From: Tateyamaria sp. syn59
GTDB lineage: Bacteria > Pseudomonadota > Alphaproteobacteria > Rhodobacterales > Rhodobacteraceae
Assembly: GCF_007995245.1 (NCBI RefSeq)
Contig: NZ_VCBA01000002.1
Location: 248,001 to 312,000 of the forward strand
Length of the DNA: 64,000 bases
Direction of reading: 5' to 3'
This document shows positions 37,381 through 45,380 of the stretch, piece after piece. Below the pieces are notes generated by a model. It worked only from the letters and a program-made list of their open reading frames with translations, did not search any database and was not told the origin of the DNA. Numbering within the stretch: the first letter of the stretch is position 1; every line of letters starts with the position of its first letter. The translations under genes were made by a program, and so were the position numbers.

Positions 37381-38421
37381 ATGCCCGTTTTCTATGGTTA
37401 CAGCGCGCTGCGCGGCACTCAGACAACAGTAAACGGCAGTGCCAACAACTACGCCTTCGCCCCCTCCGGCACATGGCGCTACACTGGCGACACCACCTAT
37501 TTCGTCGTGAACGAGAATGACGGCGCCACGAACTTCAACGGCGACGGCGCCAACAATGAAACGGTGCAGAACCAGGAACGGATCGGCCAGATCGGCGAGC
37601 AGACCGTCACCATCGACGGCGTCGACCGGCAGGTGATCTGGGATTACACCTTCACTGTCACCGACGGGACGACAACATGGCAGGTCGCCGTCATCGACGT
37701 GGACCTGAACAACGACAATGACCTGAACGACGGCGCAGATGCCGGTGCGACGGACGAAGACGGCTATTTCCTGATCTTCCCCGATGGCTTTCCGCCCGTT
37801 GACACGGACCTGACCATTGGCGGCATCACGGACAACGGCGAACTGGTGGCTCACAGCACCCTCGGGGCCACTGTCGTATGCTTTGCCTCCGGCATGCTGA
37901 TCGACACGCCTTACGGCCCGCGCGCCATCGAAACGCTGGCTGCGGGCGATCTGGTCCTGACCGCAGAGAGTGGCCCCGAACCCATCCGCTGGACCGGTCA
38001 CACAACGGTTGTCGCCTCAGGCGACCTCGCCCCCATCGTGATCACCGCTGGCACGCTCGGCAATGATCACGACCTGATCGTGTCTCCTCAACACGCCATC
38101 CTTCTGAACGACTGGCGGGCCGAACTGCTTTACGGTCAGGACGAAGTGCTGGTGCGGGCCAAGGACCTGCTGTGCATGGACGGTGTCTACCGCAAGTCAG
38201 GCGGGCTTGTGACCTACCACCACATCCTGTTGGACCGGCACAACGTTGTGCAATCGCATGGGATCTGGAGCGAAACGCTCTACCCCGGATCGGTTGCCAT
38301 GGGGGCAGTCGGTGATCCCGCGCGGGACGAAATCGAACGGCTCTTCCCCGATCTGACCGCCTACGGCCCGATGTGCGCCCCCTGCCTCAGAGGGTACGAG
38401 GCGCAGCTTCTGGCGGCCTAA
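37381..38421 (+). CDS. Hint-domain protein with intact catalytic Cys
   Basis: 346 residues. The N-terminal 160 residues are Asp/Asn/Gly-rich and low in Lys, resembling RTX-like or calcium-binding secreted proteins. The Hint module begins VVC167FASGMLIDTPYGPRAI, with GDLVLT and later DLIVSPQHAIL (block B His) and a C-terminal block. The nucleophile Cys is in place, so self-processing is possible in principle. No classical signal peptide; export could follow a type I route (inference). I start at ATG 37381; 37363 is in frame. Its stop codon overlaps the stop of the convergent DUF815 gene. Confidence 0.75.
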   Translation: MPVFYGYSALRGTQTTVNGSANNYAFAPSGTWRYTGDTTYFVVNENDGATNFNGDGANNETVQNQERIGQIGEQTVTIDGVDRQVIWDYTFTVTDGTTTWQVAVIDVDLNNDNDLNDGADAGATDEDGYFLIFPDGFPPVDTDLTIGGITDNGELVAHSTLGATVVCFASGMLIDTPYGPRAIETLAAGDLVLTAESGPEPIRWTGHTTVVASGDLAPIVITAGTLGNDHDLIVSPQHAILLNDWRAELLYGQDEVLVRAKDLLCMDGVYRKSGGLVTYHHILLDRHNVVQSHGIWSETLYPGSVAMGAVGDPARDEIERLFPDLTAYGPMCAPCLRGYEAQLLAA

Positions 38422-39260
38422 AGCGCGACCCCGCGCCGCCCCGCCAAGTCACAGAAATACTGCCACGCCACCCGGCCCGAGCGAGACCCGCGCGTGGCCT
38501 GCCATTCAATGGCCTCGGCCCAGAGCGTGTCGTCGTCAATCTCGACCCCATAGGCCGCGCAATATCCCCGGATCATGCCCAGATACTGGTCCTGATCGCA
38601 TGCGTGAAAGCCCAGCCACAGCCCGAACCTGTCGGACAGCGAGACCTTCTCCTCGACCGCCTCGGACGGGTTGATGGCACTGCCCCGCTCATTCTCGATC
38701 ATGTCGCGGGGCATCAGGTGCCGCCGGTTCGACGTGGCATAGAGGATCACGTTGTCTGGCCGACCTTCAATCCCGCCATCCAGCACAGCCTTGAGAGACT
38801 TATAGTGCTGATCATCGTGGCTAAAGCTCAGGTCATCGCAGAACAGGATGAACCGTGCCTCCGGCGCCTCGCGCAGCACGGAGAGCAACCGACCGACTGA
38901 CGGCAGGTCTTCACGGTGCAGTTCCACGATCTTCAGCGCCTTATGTTCAACTTCAAGTGCGCCGTGTATCGCTTTGACAAGGCTGGACTTCCCCATCCCA
39001 CGTGCGCCCCAAAGCAGAGCGTTGTTCGCAGGCAGTCCCTTCGCGAACTGACGGGTATTTGCCAGCAGCGTGTCGCGCGACCGGTCCACGCCCAGCAGCA
39101 AATCAAGCGGGACACGGCTCACCAACGGCACAGGCTCCAACCGGTCGGGCCCGGTCTGCCAGACAAAGGCGGAGGCCGCCGAAAAATCAGGGGCCTCCAG
39201 CGGCGCGGGCGACATACGCTCCAACGCCGCCGCAATGCGGTCCAAAGGGTCGTTGATCAC
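38418..39260 (-). CDS. DUF815 AAA-like ATPase
   Basis: 280 residues. Walker A WGARGMGKSSLV near residue 84, Walker B FILFCDDLSF, and ILYATSNRRHLMPRD are the DUF815 layout. Function in bacteria is not established; it is often beside the tat genes in Rhodobacteraceae. It overlaps the start of tatC by 4 bp on the same strand and its stop overlaps the stop of the convergent Hint gene, leaving no space for a terminator. Confidence 0.88.
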   Translation of the reverse strand: MINDPLDRIAAALERMSPAPLEAPDFSAASAFVWQTGPDRLEPVPLVSRVPLDLLLGVDRSRDTLLANTRQFAKGLPANNALLWGARGMGKSSLVKAIHGALEVEHKALKIVELHREDLPSVGRLLSVLREAPEARFILFCDDLSFSHDDQHYKSLKAVLDGGIEGRPDNVILYATSNRRHLMPRDMIENERGSAINPSEAVEEKVSLSDRFGLWLGFHACDQDQYLGMIRGYCAAYGVEIDDDTLWAEAIEWQATRGSRSGRVAWQYFCDLAGRRGVAL

Positions 39261-40183
39261 TTGGCGTCACCCCCGGGCAGATCGCCCAGATCGTCTTCGT
39301 CGTCGTAGTACCCTTCGGCGCGCAGCTTTGCCTCACGCTTGTTCTCCACCCGGCGCACCAGCCAGATCGACACCTCGTAGAGCCCGTAAACGACGGTGAA
39401 CAGGATCAACTGCGTGATGACATCAGGCGGCGTAACAACAGCGGCCAACACAAGAATGCCCACCATCGCGTATTTGCGTACATTGGCGAGGCCCTCTGCG
39501 CTTACCAGCCCCGCCTTGCCCATCAGGGTCAGCAACACCGGAAGCTGAAAGCACAACCCAAAAGCCATGATGAATTTCAGAGTGATATCAAGGCTTTCGT
39601 TCACCTTACCAAAGAAGGTAATCGTCGGCCCCTCACTTGCCTCCGGCGTAATGACAGCACCATCAGGCAAAGTCTCCGGCTCGCCAAACACAATCGCCAG
39701 CACCGACGACACATCGGCAAAGCCCAGAAAAAACGCCATCGCCAGCGGCGTCACCACGAACTGCGCAAAGCTCGCGCCCAGCAGGAACATCACGGGCGAC
39801 GCAATCAGGAACGGCAGAAAAGCGTTCTTCTCCTGCCGGTACAGCCCCGGCGCCACGAAGCGCCACATCTGGAAGCCAATGACAGGAAACGCCAGCGCAA
39901 AGCCAAACACCATCGAGATGCGGAACAGCGTGAACAGATACTCCTGCGGAGACGTGTATTGCAGTGTGGGGGACGGATCGCCCAGGTCGCGCAGCGTCTC
40001 GACAATCGGCTCCATCAGGAAGTTCAGCACGTGAACAGCGATGAACTCGCCCTGGATAGGGATAAAGAACACCGTGATCGCGATGATGAACGCGATCACC
40101 GACCGGATCAGCCGCGTGCGCAGCTCGGCCAGGTGTTCGATCAGCGGTGCCGTGCTGTCGTCTAACTCTTCAGTCTGGCTCAT
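39257..40183 (-). CDS. tatC: Sec-independent protein translocase TatC
   Basis: 308 residues, six hydrophobic segments. TatC recognises twin-arginine signal peptides and forms the core of the Tat translocon with TatA and TatB. N-terminal LIEHLAELRTRLIRS is the family signature. It is longer than the usual 250 because of a large loop around 150-190 (GEPETLPDGAVITPEASEGP) and an acidic tail after about residue 285. It abuts tatB directly and overlaps the DUF815 gene. Confidence 0.95.
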   Translation of the reverse strand: MSQTEELDDSTAPLIEHLAELRTRLIRSVIAFIIAITVFFIPIQGEFIAVHVLNFLMEPIVETLRDLGDPSPTLQYTSPQEYLFTLFRISMVFGFALAFPVIGFQMWRFVAPGLYRQEKNAFLPFLIASPVMFLLGASFAQFVVTPLAMAFFLGFADVSSVLAIVFGEPETLPDGAVITPEASEGPTITFFGKVNESLDITLKFIMAFGLCFQLPVLLTLMGKAGLVSAEGLANVRKYAMVGILVLAAVVTPPDVITQLILFTVVYGLYEVSIWLVRRVENKREAKLRAEGYYDDEDDLGDLPGGDAK

Positions 40184-40648
40184 CTAGCTCTCTTTCGGGG
40201 CCGCAGGGGCCTGGGCTTCCAACTCTTCCGCCTTGGCCAGCGCATCGGCGGCCTCCTTGGCCTTGCGCTCAGCCTGCGCACGCGCGGTTGCCGCCTGAAT
40301 TTTCCGTGCATTCTCAGCGCGTTCAGCCTTTTCGGCCGCCAGCTTGCCCGTCTCACTCTCAGGGTCGAGGTTGGTCAGCGACGACGTCATGTCTTTCGTC
40401 GCATCCTTCACGCCGTCCATCGCGCTCTTGACCGGGTTAGCTGCGGTATTGATGGTGCGCTGAATATCCTTCACGCCCGCCTCATCCGCCGCCTGGTTCA
40501 TGGCCGTGGAAAACTCGCGCGCCATGCCACGGGCCTTGCCCACAAAGCGGCCCACATTGCGGAACACCACGGGCAACTCCTTGGGGCCAATGACGATCAG
40601 CGCCACGATCCCGATGATCAGCAGCTCGGCCAGGCCAAGGTCAAACAT
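40184..40648 (-). CDS. tatB: Sec-independent protein translocase TatB
   Basis: 154 residues. One N-terminal membrane helix ([20 protein letters not shown]) with the conserved Glu and PKELP hinge, then an amphipathic helix and a long charged Ala/Glu/Lys-rich tail. Second gene of tatABC, 5 bp after tatA and directly before tatC. Confidence 0.95.
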   Translation of the reverse strand: MFDLGLAELLIIGIVALIVIGPKELPVVFRNVGRFVGKARGMAREFSTAMNQAADEAGVKDIQRTINTAANPVKSAMDGVKDATKDMTSSLTNLDPESETGKLAAEKAERAENARKIQAATARAQAERKAKEAADALAKAEELEAQAPAAPKES

Positions 40649-40653
40649 GGGCG

Positions 40654-40872
40654 TTACACCTTGTCTTTGTCGGCCTCGGGGGTCACGTCCTTGGCCTCTT
40701 CCGCCTTGGCCGCTTCCAGCTCTTCTTTGCCCTCGTTGATGCCTTTCTTGAAGCTGGTGATGCCCTTGCCGACCTCACCCATCAGGCTCGAAATTTTGCC
40801 CCGGCCAAACAGCACCAGCACCACAACAGCGATCAGCAGCAGGCCCGGAAGTCCGATATTTCCAATTCCCAT
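40654..40872 (-). CDS. tatA: Sec-independent protein translocase TatA
   Basis: 72 residues. One membrane helix ([17 protein letters not shown]), FGRGK hinge, amphipathic helix and charged tail ([14 protein letters not shown]). TatA forms the protein-conducting part. The frame is open to 41013, but the ATG at 40872, with GGGAGAGA upstream, gives the family start. First gene of the tat operon; divergent from a small gene across 212 bp. Confidence 0.94.
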   Translation of the reverse strand: MGIGNIGLPGLLLIAVVVLVLFGRGKISSLMGEVGKGITSFKKGINEGKEELEAAKAEEAKDVTPEADKDKV

Positions 40873-41016
40873 TGGTCTCTCCCATGTCTCTGGCGACGGA
40901 GTGCCGCCTGTCGCACTCTGTTCTATGGACGTGCTGCGGCTGCGAAAAGGGCAACGCGCCCCAACACGATCACGAGGTCGGGACTTTTTCAGAAAAATTC
41001 CGATGGCCCCCACCCA

Positions 41017-41036
41017 ACTGACAGGTTAATGTCAGT
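41017..41036. promoter_or_regulatory. Putative operator of WYL (YafY-type) regulator
   Basis: Perfect inverted repeat ACTGACA-GGTTAA-TGTCAGT, 48 bp before the small dimeric-barrel gene whose downstream neighbour encodes a YafY-type WYL regulator. Symmetric TGTCAG-type sites are what I would expect for this regulator class; the assignment rests on context. Confidence 0.5.
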
Positions 41037-41084
41037 AGCGCCTTGCCATACCCACCCCATCGCAACCCGATGGAGATTGAAACC

Positions 41085-41387
41085 ATGACCACAACCGCAG
41101 AAATCGTCACCTTCCGCCTCTTGCCCGGCTCCGACCCGCACGCCTTTGCCAAGGCCGCCGCGGATATGGAGCCGTTCCTGCAGGAAACCGGCGGCATGAT
41201 CAGCCGCCACCTCAGCGTAGATGATGACGGCCTCTGGACCGACCACATCCTCTGGACCTCGCTGGAGGCGGCAAAGAAGGCAGCGGCACAGATCATGCAA
41301 CACCCTGCCGCCGAACCATTCGTCAAGATGATCGACGGGCCGAGCGCAAACATGCGCCACGCCACCGTGCACATGCAAAAAGGGTAG
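41085..41387 (+). CDS. Dimeric alpha/beta-barrel-like small protein
   Basis: 100 residues from ATG 41085; an upstream in-frame GTG/ATG would add 14 residues. Pattern IVTFRLLPGSDPHAFAKAAADMEPFL then GMISRHLSVDDDGLWTDHILWTSLEAA is that of the ferredoxin-like dimeric barrels (antibiotic biosynthesis monooxygenase or EthD-like). No catalytic residues can be named. Next gene starts 1 bp after its stop, a WYL regulator, so the pair is an autoregulated unit in all likelihood. Confidence 0.7.
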   Translation: MTTTAEIVTFRLLPGSDPHAFAKAAADMEPFLQETGGMISRHLSVDDDGLWTDHILWTSLEAAKKAAAQIMQHPAAEPFVKMIDGPSANMRHATVHMQKG

Positions 41388-41388
41388 A

Positions 41389-42060
41389 ATGCGCCGCACC
41401 GACCGCCTCTTTGACATCATCCAGATCCTGCGCGACGGCAAATTGCACAAAGCGCAGGACATCGCGGAGGTGTGCGAGGTGTCGGTGCGCACCATCTACC
41501 GCGACATGGACACGCTGGTCGCCTCCGGCGTGCCTGTCCAGGGCGAGCGCGGCGTGGGCTACATGATCACCGAGGCGATCAGCCTGCCCCCCCTCACCCT
41601 CACGACCGAGGAACTGGAAGCGCTCAACCTCGGGATGGCCATCGTGGCCGAAGCCGCCGACGACACGCTCAAATCCGCCGCCCGCACGCTGGCGGACAAG
41701 ATCGACGCGGTGCTGCCCGAACGCACCGTGGCCGAGGCGGACAAGTGGAAATTCGCGGTCTACCCCTTTGCCGACGCCGTGCGCGGCTTTGCCCAGATGC
41801 CCACCCTGCGCGCCGCCATCCGGGCCAAGCAAAAGCTGCAGCTCACCTACCATTCCAAGGGCGACCGCATCACCACCCGCACCATCCGCCCCCTCCACAT
41901 GGAATACTGGGGCCGCGTCTGGACGCTCACCTCATGGTGCGAGTTGCGCGATGATTTCCGCGTCTTCCGCGTTGACCTGATCCAAAGCGCCGAGGCCCTG
42001 CCCGAGATGTTCGTGGACGAACCGGGCAAGCGCCTGTCGGACTACGATCCGAACCTCTGA
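41389..42060 (+). CDS. YafY/YobV-type HTH-WYL transcriptional regulator
   Basis: 223 residues. N-terminal HTH_11 (RTDRLFDIIQILRDGKLHKAQDIAEVCEVSVRTIYRDMDTL) and a C-terminal WYL-domain beginning near residue 140 (LRAAIRAKQKLQLTYHSKGD, RTIRPLHMEYWGRVWTLTSWCE). WYL domains bind nucleotide-like or other ligands. Starts 2 bp after the barrel protein. The inverted repeat at 41017 is the candidate binding site. Confidence 0.9.
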   Translation: MRRTDRLFDIIQILRDGKLHKAQDIAEVCEVSVRTIYRDMDTLVASGVPVQGERGVGYMITEAISLPPLTLTTEELEALNLGMAIVAEAADDTLKSAARTLADKIDAVLPERTVAEADKWKFAVYPFADAVRGFAQMPTLRAAIRAKQKLQLTYHSKGDRITTRTIRPLHMEYWGRVWTLTSWCELRDDFRVFRVDLIQSAEALPEMFVDEPGKRLSDYDPNL

Positions 42061-42071
42061 CCTCGCGTAAG

Positions 42072-42085
42072 GAACCGCACGGTTC
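42072..42085. other. Perfect 14-bp palindrome after WYL gene
   Basis: GAACCG-CA-CGGTTC, 11 bp after the WYL stop and 79 bp before the symporter. No T-run follows, so it is either a short hairpin or an operator for the symporter operon. Confidence 0.35.
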
Positions 42086-42163
42086 ACAAAGCTGTCAGGC
42101 CGGGTGGCAGCCCGCCCAACCGCCTGCTAACCCTCACGAAACCCCCGAACTGAAAGGCCCGCC

Positions 42164-43519
42164 ATGACCCCTGCCGCCCTCGTCGCTTTGTTCGTCGTTC
42201 TGATCGGCGCCAGCGTGCTCGCCGCCCCCCGCCGCGCCACGGTCGAGGGGTTCTATGCCGGTCACACCGCCGGACAGGCACCGGGCCTCTGGGTGCTGGT
42301 GCTCAGCCAGGTCACCACATGGATCTTCGCCCGGTCGCTGATGAACGCCGCCATCCTCGGCTACTTCTACGGTATCGCGGGCACACTGGCTTACGCCGCC
42401 TACTACGGCAGTTTCCTCACCGGCGGCTTCATCGTCGCGCGCCTGCGTGCCCAAGGGGCCGGATCGGTGCAGGACTGGCTGTCGAACCACTTCGGCGCAA
42501 CCGGCACCACGGCCTACAATCTCGTCATCGCGCTGCGCCTGCTGTCAGAGGTCTTCGCCAACCTCCTCGTCGTCGGCCTGATCGCCAGCGCGGTGATCGA
42601 GGGCAGCGGCACGGCCGCCATCCTCATCGTCGCCATCGTCGGCCTCGCCTATTCCGCCTGGGGCGGGCTCAGCGCCGCCCTGCGCACCGACGTCGTGCAA
42701 ATGCTGGTCTTCCTCGCCGTCTTTGGCGTCGCTTTTGTCTTCCTCATCCTCAGCCCCGGCTTTTCGCTCGGCGCCGTCCTCACAGCCCCCGGAACCTCCG
42801 GTGCATGGAACGGCTGGGTCCTGCTGGCGGTCGCAGCGCTCCAGGTATTCTCCTACCCCGCTCACGACCCGGTGATGATGGACCGCGGCTTCATCGCGGA
42901 CGAGGACACCACGCGCCGCTCCTTCCTCCACGCCTTCTGGCTCTCGGTCCTCTGCATCATCGGCTTCGGCTTCTTCGGCATCCAGGCCAGCCTGATCGGC
43001 GCCGAATACGAGGGCGAGTTGATCACTACGTGGGCGGGCATGTTCCCAACATGGGTCTTCGCCCTCCTGATGCTGTCACTGCTGGTCTCCGCCCTCTCCA
43101 CGCTCGATTCCGCCCTCTCGTCGTCGGCCCGACTGGTGGTCGAAGAACTGGCGCTGGCACCCCGCACCCTCATGGGCGGACGAGCCGTCATGCTGGTCTT
43201 CATGGTACTCGGCACAATCCTCACCCTCTGGGGCAACGCCACGCTCTTCGACGCCGTCGCTGTCAGTGGCACAGCGTCCATGTTCCTCGCCCCCGTCCTG
43301 ATCGTCGGGCTGGTCATGGGCCGCAGCATCCCCACATGGTCCTACCTCGCAGCTTTCGCCGCCGCCATGCTGGGCGCGCTGGCATATTTCGGACGCGCAT
43401 GGCCCACATTCGCCGCCATCCTCCCCGAAGGGCACAAATACGAACAGCTCCTCATCATCTGCGTGTTCGTTCTTGTCGCAGGCTTTGCCGCAGTGCTTGC
43501 GGGCGCCCGCCGGGCCTGA
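42164..43519 (+). CDS. Sodium:solute symporter (SSS family)
   Basis: 451 residues and about 12 hydrophobic segments, as in the SSS (proline/pantothenate/urea-type) family. The N-terminal AGQAPGLWVLVLSQVTTWIFARSLMNAA and the later LLVSALSTLDSALSSSARLVVE segment, with Ser-rich Na+-site-like helix, fit. Substrate not determinable. It is the first gene of a tightly spaced unit with a solitary ABC ATPase and two Lin0512 genes. Confidence 0.85.
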   Translation: MTPAALVALFVVLIGASVLAAPRRATVEGFYAGHTAGQAPGLWVLVLSQVTTWIFARSLMNAAILGYFYGIAGTLAYAAYYGSFLTGGFIVARLRAQGAGSVQDWLSNHFGATGTTAYNLVIALRLLSEVFANLLVVGLIASAVIEGSGTAAILIVAIVGLAYSAWGGLSAALRTDVVQMLVFLAVFGVAFVFLILSPGFSLGAVLTAPGTSGAWNGWVLLAVAALQVFSYPAHDPVMMDRGFIADEDTTRRSFLHAFWLSVLCIIGFGFFGIQASLIGAEYEGELITTWAGMFPTWVFALLMLSLLVSALSTLDSALSSSARLVVEELALAPRTLMGGRAVMLVFMVLGTILTLWGNATLFDAVAVSGTASMFLAPVLIVGLVMGRSIPTWSYLAAFAAAMLGALAYFGRAWPTFAAILPEGHKYEQLLIICVFVLVAGFAAVLAGARRA

Positions 43520-43555
43520 TACCTCCCGACTGTTTTGATCGGGAATGGGGACGCC

Positions 43556-44644
43556 GTGACAACGCCTCGGCTGGAAATTCGCAACCTTGTGCGCAGCTTT
43601 GGTGGCAGGCGCGTGGTCGACGGCGTCAGCCTGTCGATCCTGCCGGGCCAGGTGACATGTCTGCTGGGCCCGTCGGGATGCGGCAAATCCACCACCCTGC
43701 GCATGATCGCTGGGGTCGAGATGCAGGACACCGGCGAAATCTACGTCGACGGATCGCTCATCTGCGACACCCGCTTCCGCGTCCCCCCCGAACGGCGCGA
43801 AATCGGGCTGATGTTCCAGGACTTCGCCCTGTTCCCCCACCTCAGTGTCGAGGGCAACATCGCCTACGGCCTCACAGGCAGCCGCGACGAAAAACGCGCC
43901 CGGGTCGAGGAAATGCTCGACCGTGTCCGCATGTCCCGCTTCATCGACATGTTCCCGCACCAGCTCTCGGGCGGCGAACAGCAACGCATCGCGCTTGCCC
44001 GCGCCCTTGCCCCGCGCCCCCGCATCATGCTGATGGACGAACCCTTTTCGGGCCTCGACAACCGCCTGCGCGACGGCATCCGCGATGAAACCCTCGCCAT
44101 CCTAAAGGAAGAGGACACCGCCGTCCTGCTCGTCACCCACGAGCCCGAGGAAGCGATGCGCATGGCCGATGAAATCGCCCTCATGCGCGACGGCCAGATC
44201 GTGCAGCAAGGCGCGCCCTACAACGTCTACACGCGGCCCGTCGACCGCGCCTCCGTCGCCTTCTTCTCCGACGCCAACCGCTTCGGCGCTGTGGTCGATG
44301 GCGCGCTCGCCGTCACCCCCTTCGGCCCCTTCCTCGCCCCCGGCGTGGCCGACGGCACACTCGTGGACATCGTCTTCCGCCCCCAGCACGTCAAAATCGA
44401 CTTCGACCGCGCAGGCGTCGGCCCCGCCCCCACGGCGACCGAGGGCACCGCCGCCCGCGCCCAAGTCGTGCGCGCACGCTTCATGGGAAATGAAAGCCTC
44501 GTGGAATTCCGCCTCGACGACAGCGGCGCGCTGATCAAATGCACTGTCCCCGGCGTCTTCCTGCCCCAGCCGCAAACGGTGATGTGGCTGCGCGTACGCC
44601 GCGACAAATGCTATGTGTTCCCCAGACAGGAGGTCGCGGAATGA
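43556..44644 (+). CDS. ABC transporter ATP-binding protein, FbpC/PotA-like, without permease
   Basis: 362 residues from GTG 43556 (GGGGA upstream); TTG 43535 is in frame. Walker A GPSGCGKST (38-46), signature LSGGEQQRIALARAL, Walker B IMLMDEPFSGLD, and a TOBE-like C-terminal domain (IVFRPQHVKIDF, SLVEFRLDDSGALIKC). This is the build of ATPases of iron(III), spermidine or sugar importers. No permease or binding-protein gene is next to it, which is odd for this class. It begins 36 bp after the symporter and overlaps the Lin0512 gene by ATGA. Confidence 0.88.
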   Translation: MTTPRLEIRNLVRSFGGRRVVDGVSLSILPGQVTCLLGPSGCGKSTTLRMIAGVEMQDTGEIYVDGSLICDTRFRVPPERREIGLMFQDFALFPHLSVEGNIAYGLTGSRDEKRARVEEMLDRVRMSRFIDMFPHQLSGGEQQRIALARALAPRPRIMLMDEPFSGLDNRLRDGIRDETLAILKEEDTAVLLVTHEPEEAMRMADEIALMRDGQIVQQGAPYNVYTRPVDRASVAFFSDANRFGAVVDGALAVTPFGPFLAPGVADGTLVDIVFRPQHVKIDFDRAGVGPAPTATEGTAARAQVVRARFMGNESLVEFRLDDSGALIKCTVPGVFLPQPQTVMWLRVRRDKCYVFPRQEVAE

Positions 44645-44988
44645 GCGGACCGATGATCGTTGAATTTGGCCTCGGCACCTCGCTCCGCCGTGGCAGCTAT
44701 ACGGAGGCCGCGGCCCGCGCCGTCCGCGCAGCACTCTGGCGCAACTCGATCAACCTCGCCGAATATATGGGCGTCGGCAAAGAGGATATGGTGATCGACG
44801 TCCATATCGGCTGCGCCCGCCCGGACCTCGTGGACACCTCAGTGCTGGCCGAGGTCTTCCCCTACGGCGAGACGTCTTTCACCGTAACCGAAGGCGGCCT
44901 CGACGTCGCCCGCCCCGAAGGCAGCGGCAACTCAACAGTGATGGCCCAGGCCGCGCTGATCGTGTCGGTGGAGGTGCCAAATGCCTGA
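44641..44988 (+). CDS. Lin0512 family protein (first copy)
   Basis: 115 residues. Typical Lin0512 pattern: EFGLGTSLRRGSYTEAAARAVRAALWRNSI and VIDVHIGCARPDLVDTSVLAEVFPYG, then VTEGGLDV. The family is a small conserved protein of unknown function, often in two adjacent copies. Translation coupled to the ABC ATPase (ATGA). It overlaps the second copy by 8 bp. Confidence 0.85.
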   Translation: MSGPMIVEFGLGTSLRRGSYTEAAARAVRAALWRNSINLAEYMGVGKEDMVIDVHIGCARPDLVDTSVLAEVFPYGETSFTVTEGGLDVARPEGSGNSTVMAQAALIVSVEVPNA

Positions 44989-45322
44989 ACAACGGCTCAT
45001 CATCGAAATGGCCCAAGGCGTGGACCTGCATGGGCGCGACGACACCAAGGCCGCGCGCCGCGCCGTCGAACAGGCGCTCCAAGGGGCGTCCCTGCCGATC
45101 GTCGGCACGCTCGACGTGGATCGGAACACGATGCGCGTGGTTGTTCACGTCGCAACCCCACGGCCCGAGAACGTGGACACGCACGCCATCGCAGCCCTCC
45201 TGCCCTACGGCACGGTTGAGGTCATCGCTGAAAAAGGCGGCCTCGACGTCCCGGTTGCAGGCGATGTAGCCCTCATGGCCGTGGCAGCAATCGAAGTCTT
45301 CCTACCGACGCGCACGGACTAA
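44981..45322 (+). CDS. Lin0512 family protein (second copy)
   Basis: 113 residues. Same fold pattern as the gene before it: EMAQGVDLHGRDDTKAARRAVEQAL, VVVHVATPRPENVDTHAIAALLPYG, then AEKGGLDVPV. The two copies are clearly diverged paralogues, suggesting a heterodimer. Last gene of the symporter/ATPase/Lin0512 unit; a nested hairpin terminator follows. Confidence 0.84.
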   Translation: MPEQRLIIEMAQGVDLHGRDDTKAARRAVEQALQGASLPIVGTLDVDRNTMRVVVHVATPRPENVDTHAIAALLPYGTVEVIAEKGGLDVPVAGDVALMAVAAIEVFLPTRTD

Positions 45323-45324
45323 AG

Positions 45325-45380
45325 GGTCGGCGGGTGGGCGCCTTTTGCGCACAAGCGCAAAACAGAGCACCCGCCCGACC
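45325..45380. terminator. Bidirectional nested hairpin terminator
   Basis: Outer stem GGTCGG-CGGGTG (45325-45336) pairs with CACCCGCCCGACC (45368-45380) with one bulge; inside it TTTTGCGC-ACAA-GCGCAAAA gives a second hairpin with a U-tract in both orientations. It exactly fills the gap between the second Lin0512 gene and the convergent AlkD-like gene. Confidence 0.75.

Noticed and set aside
42319-44088. 589-codon plus-strand frame across the symporter and ATPase genes
   Set aside because: Shadow of two well-supported genes in another frame; extremely Arg/His/Pro-rich.
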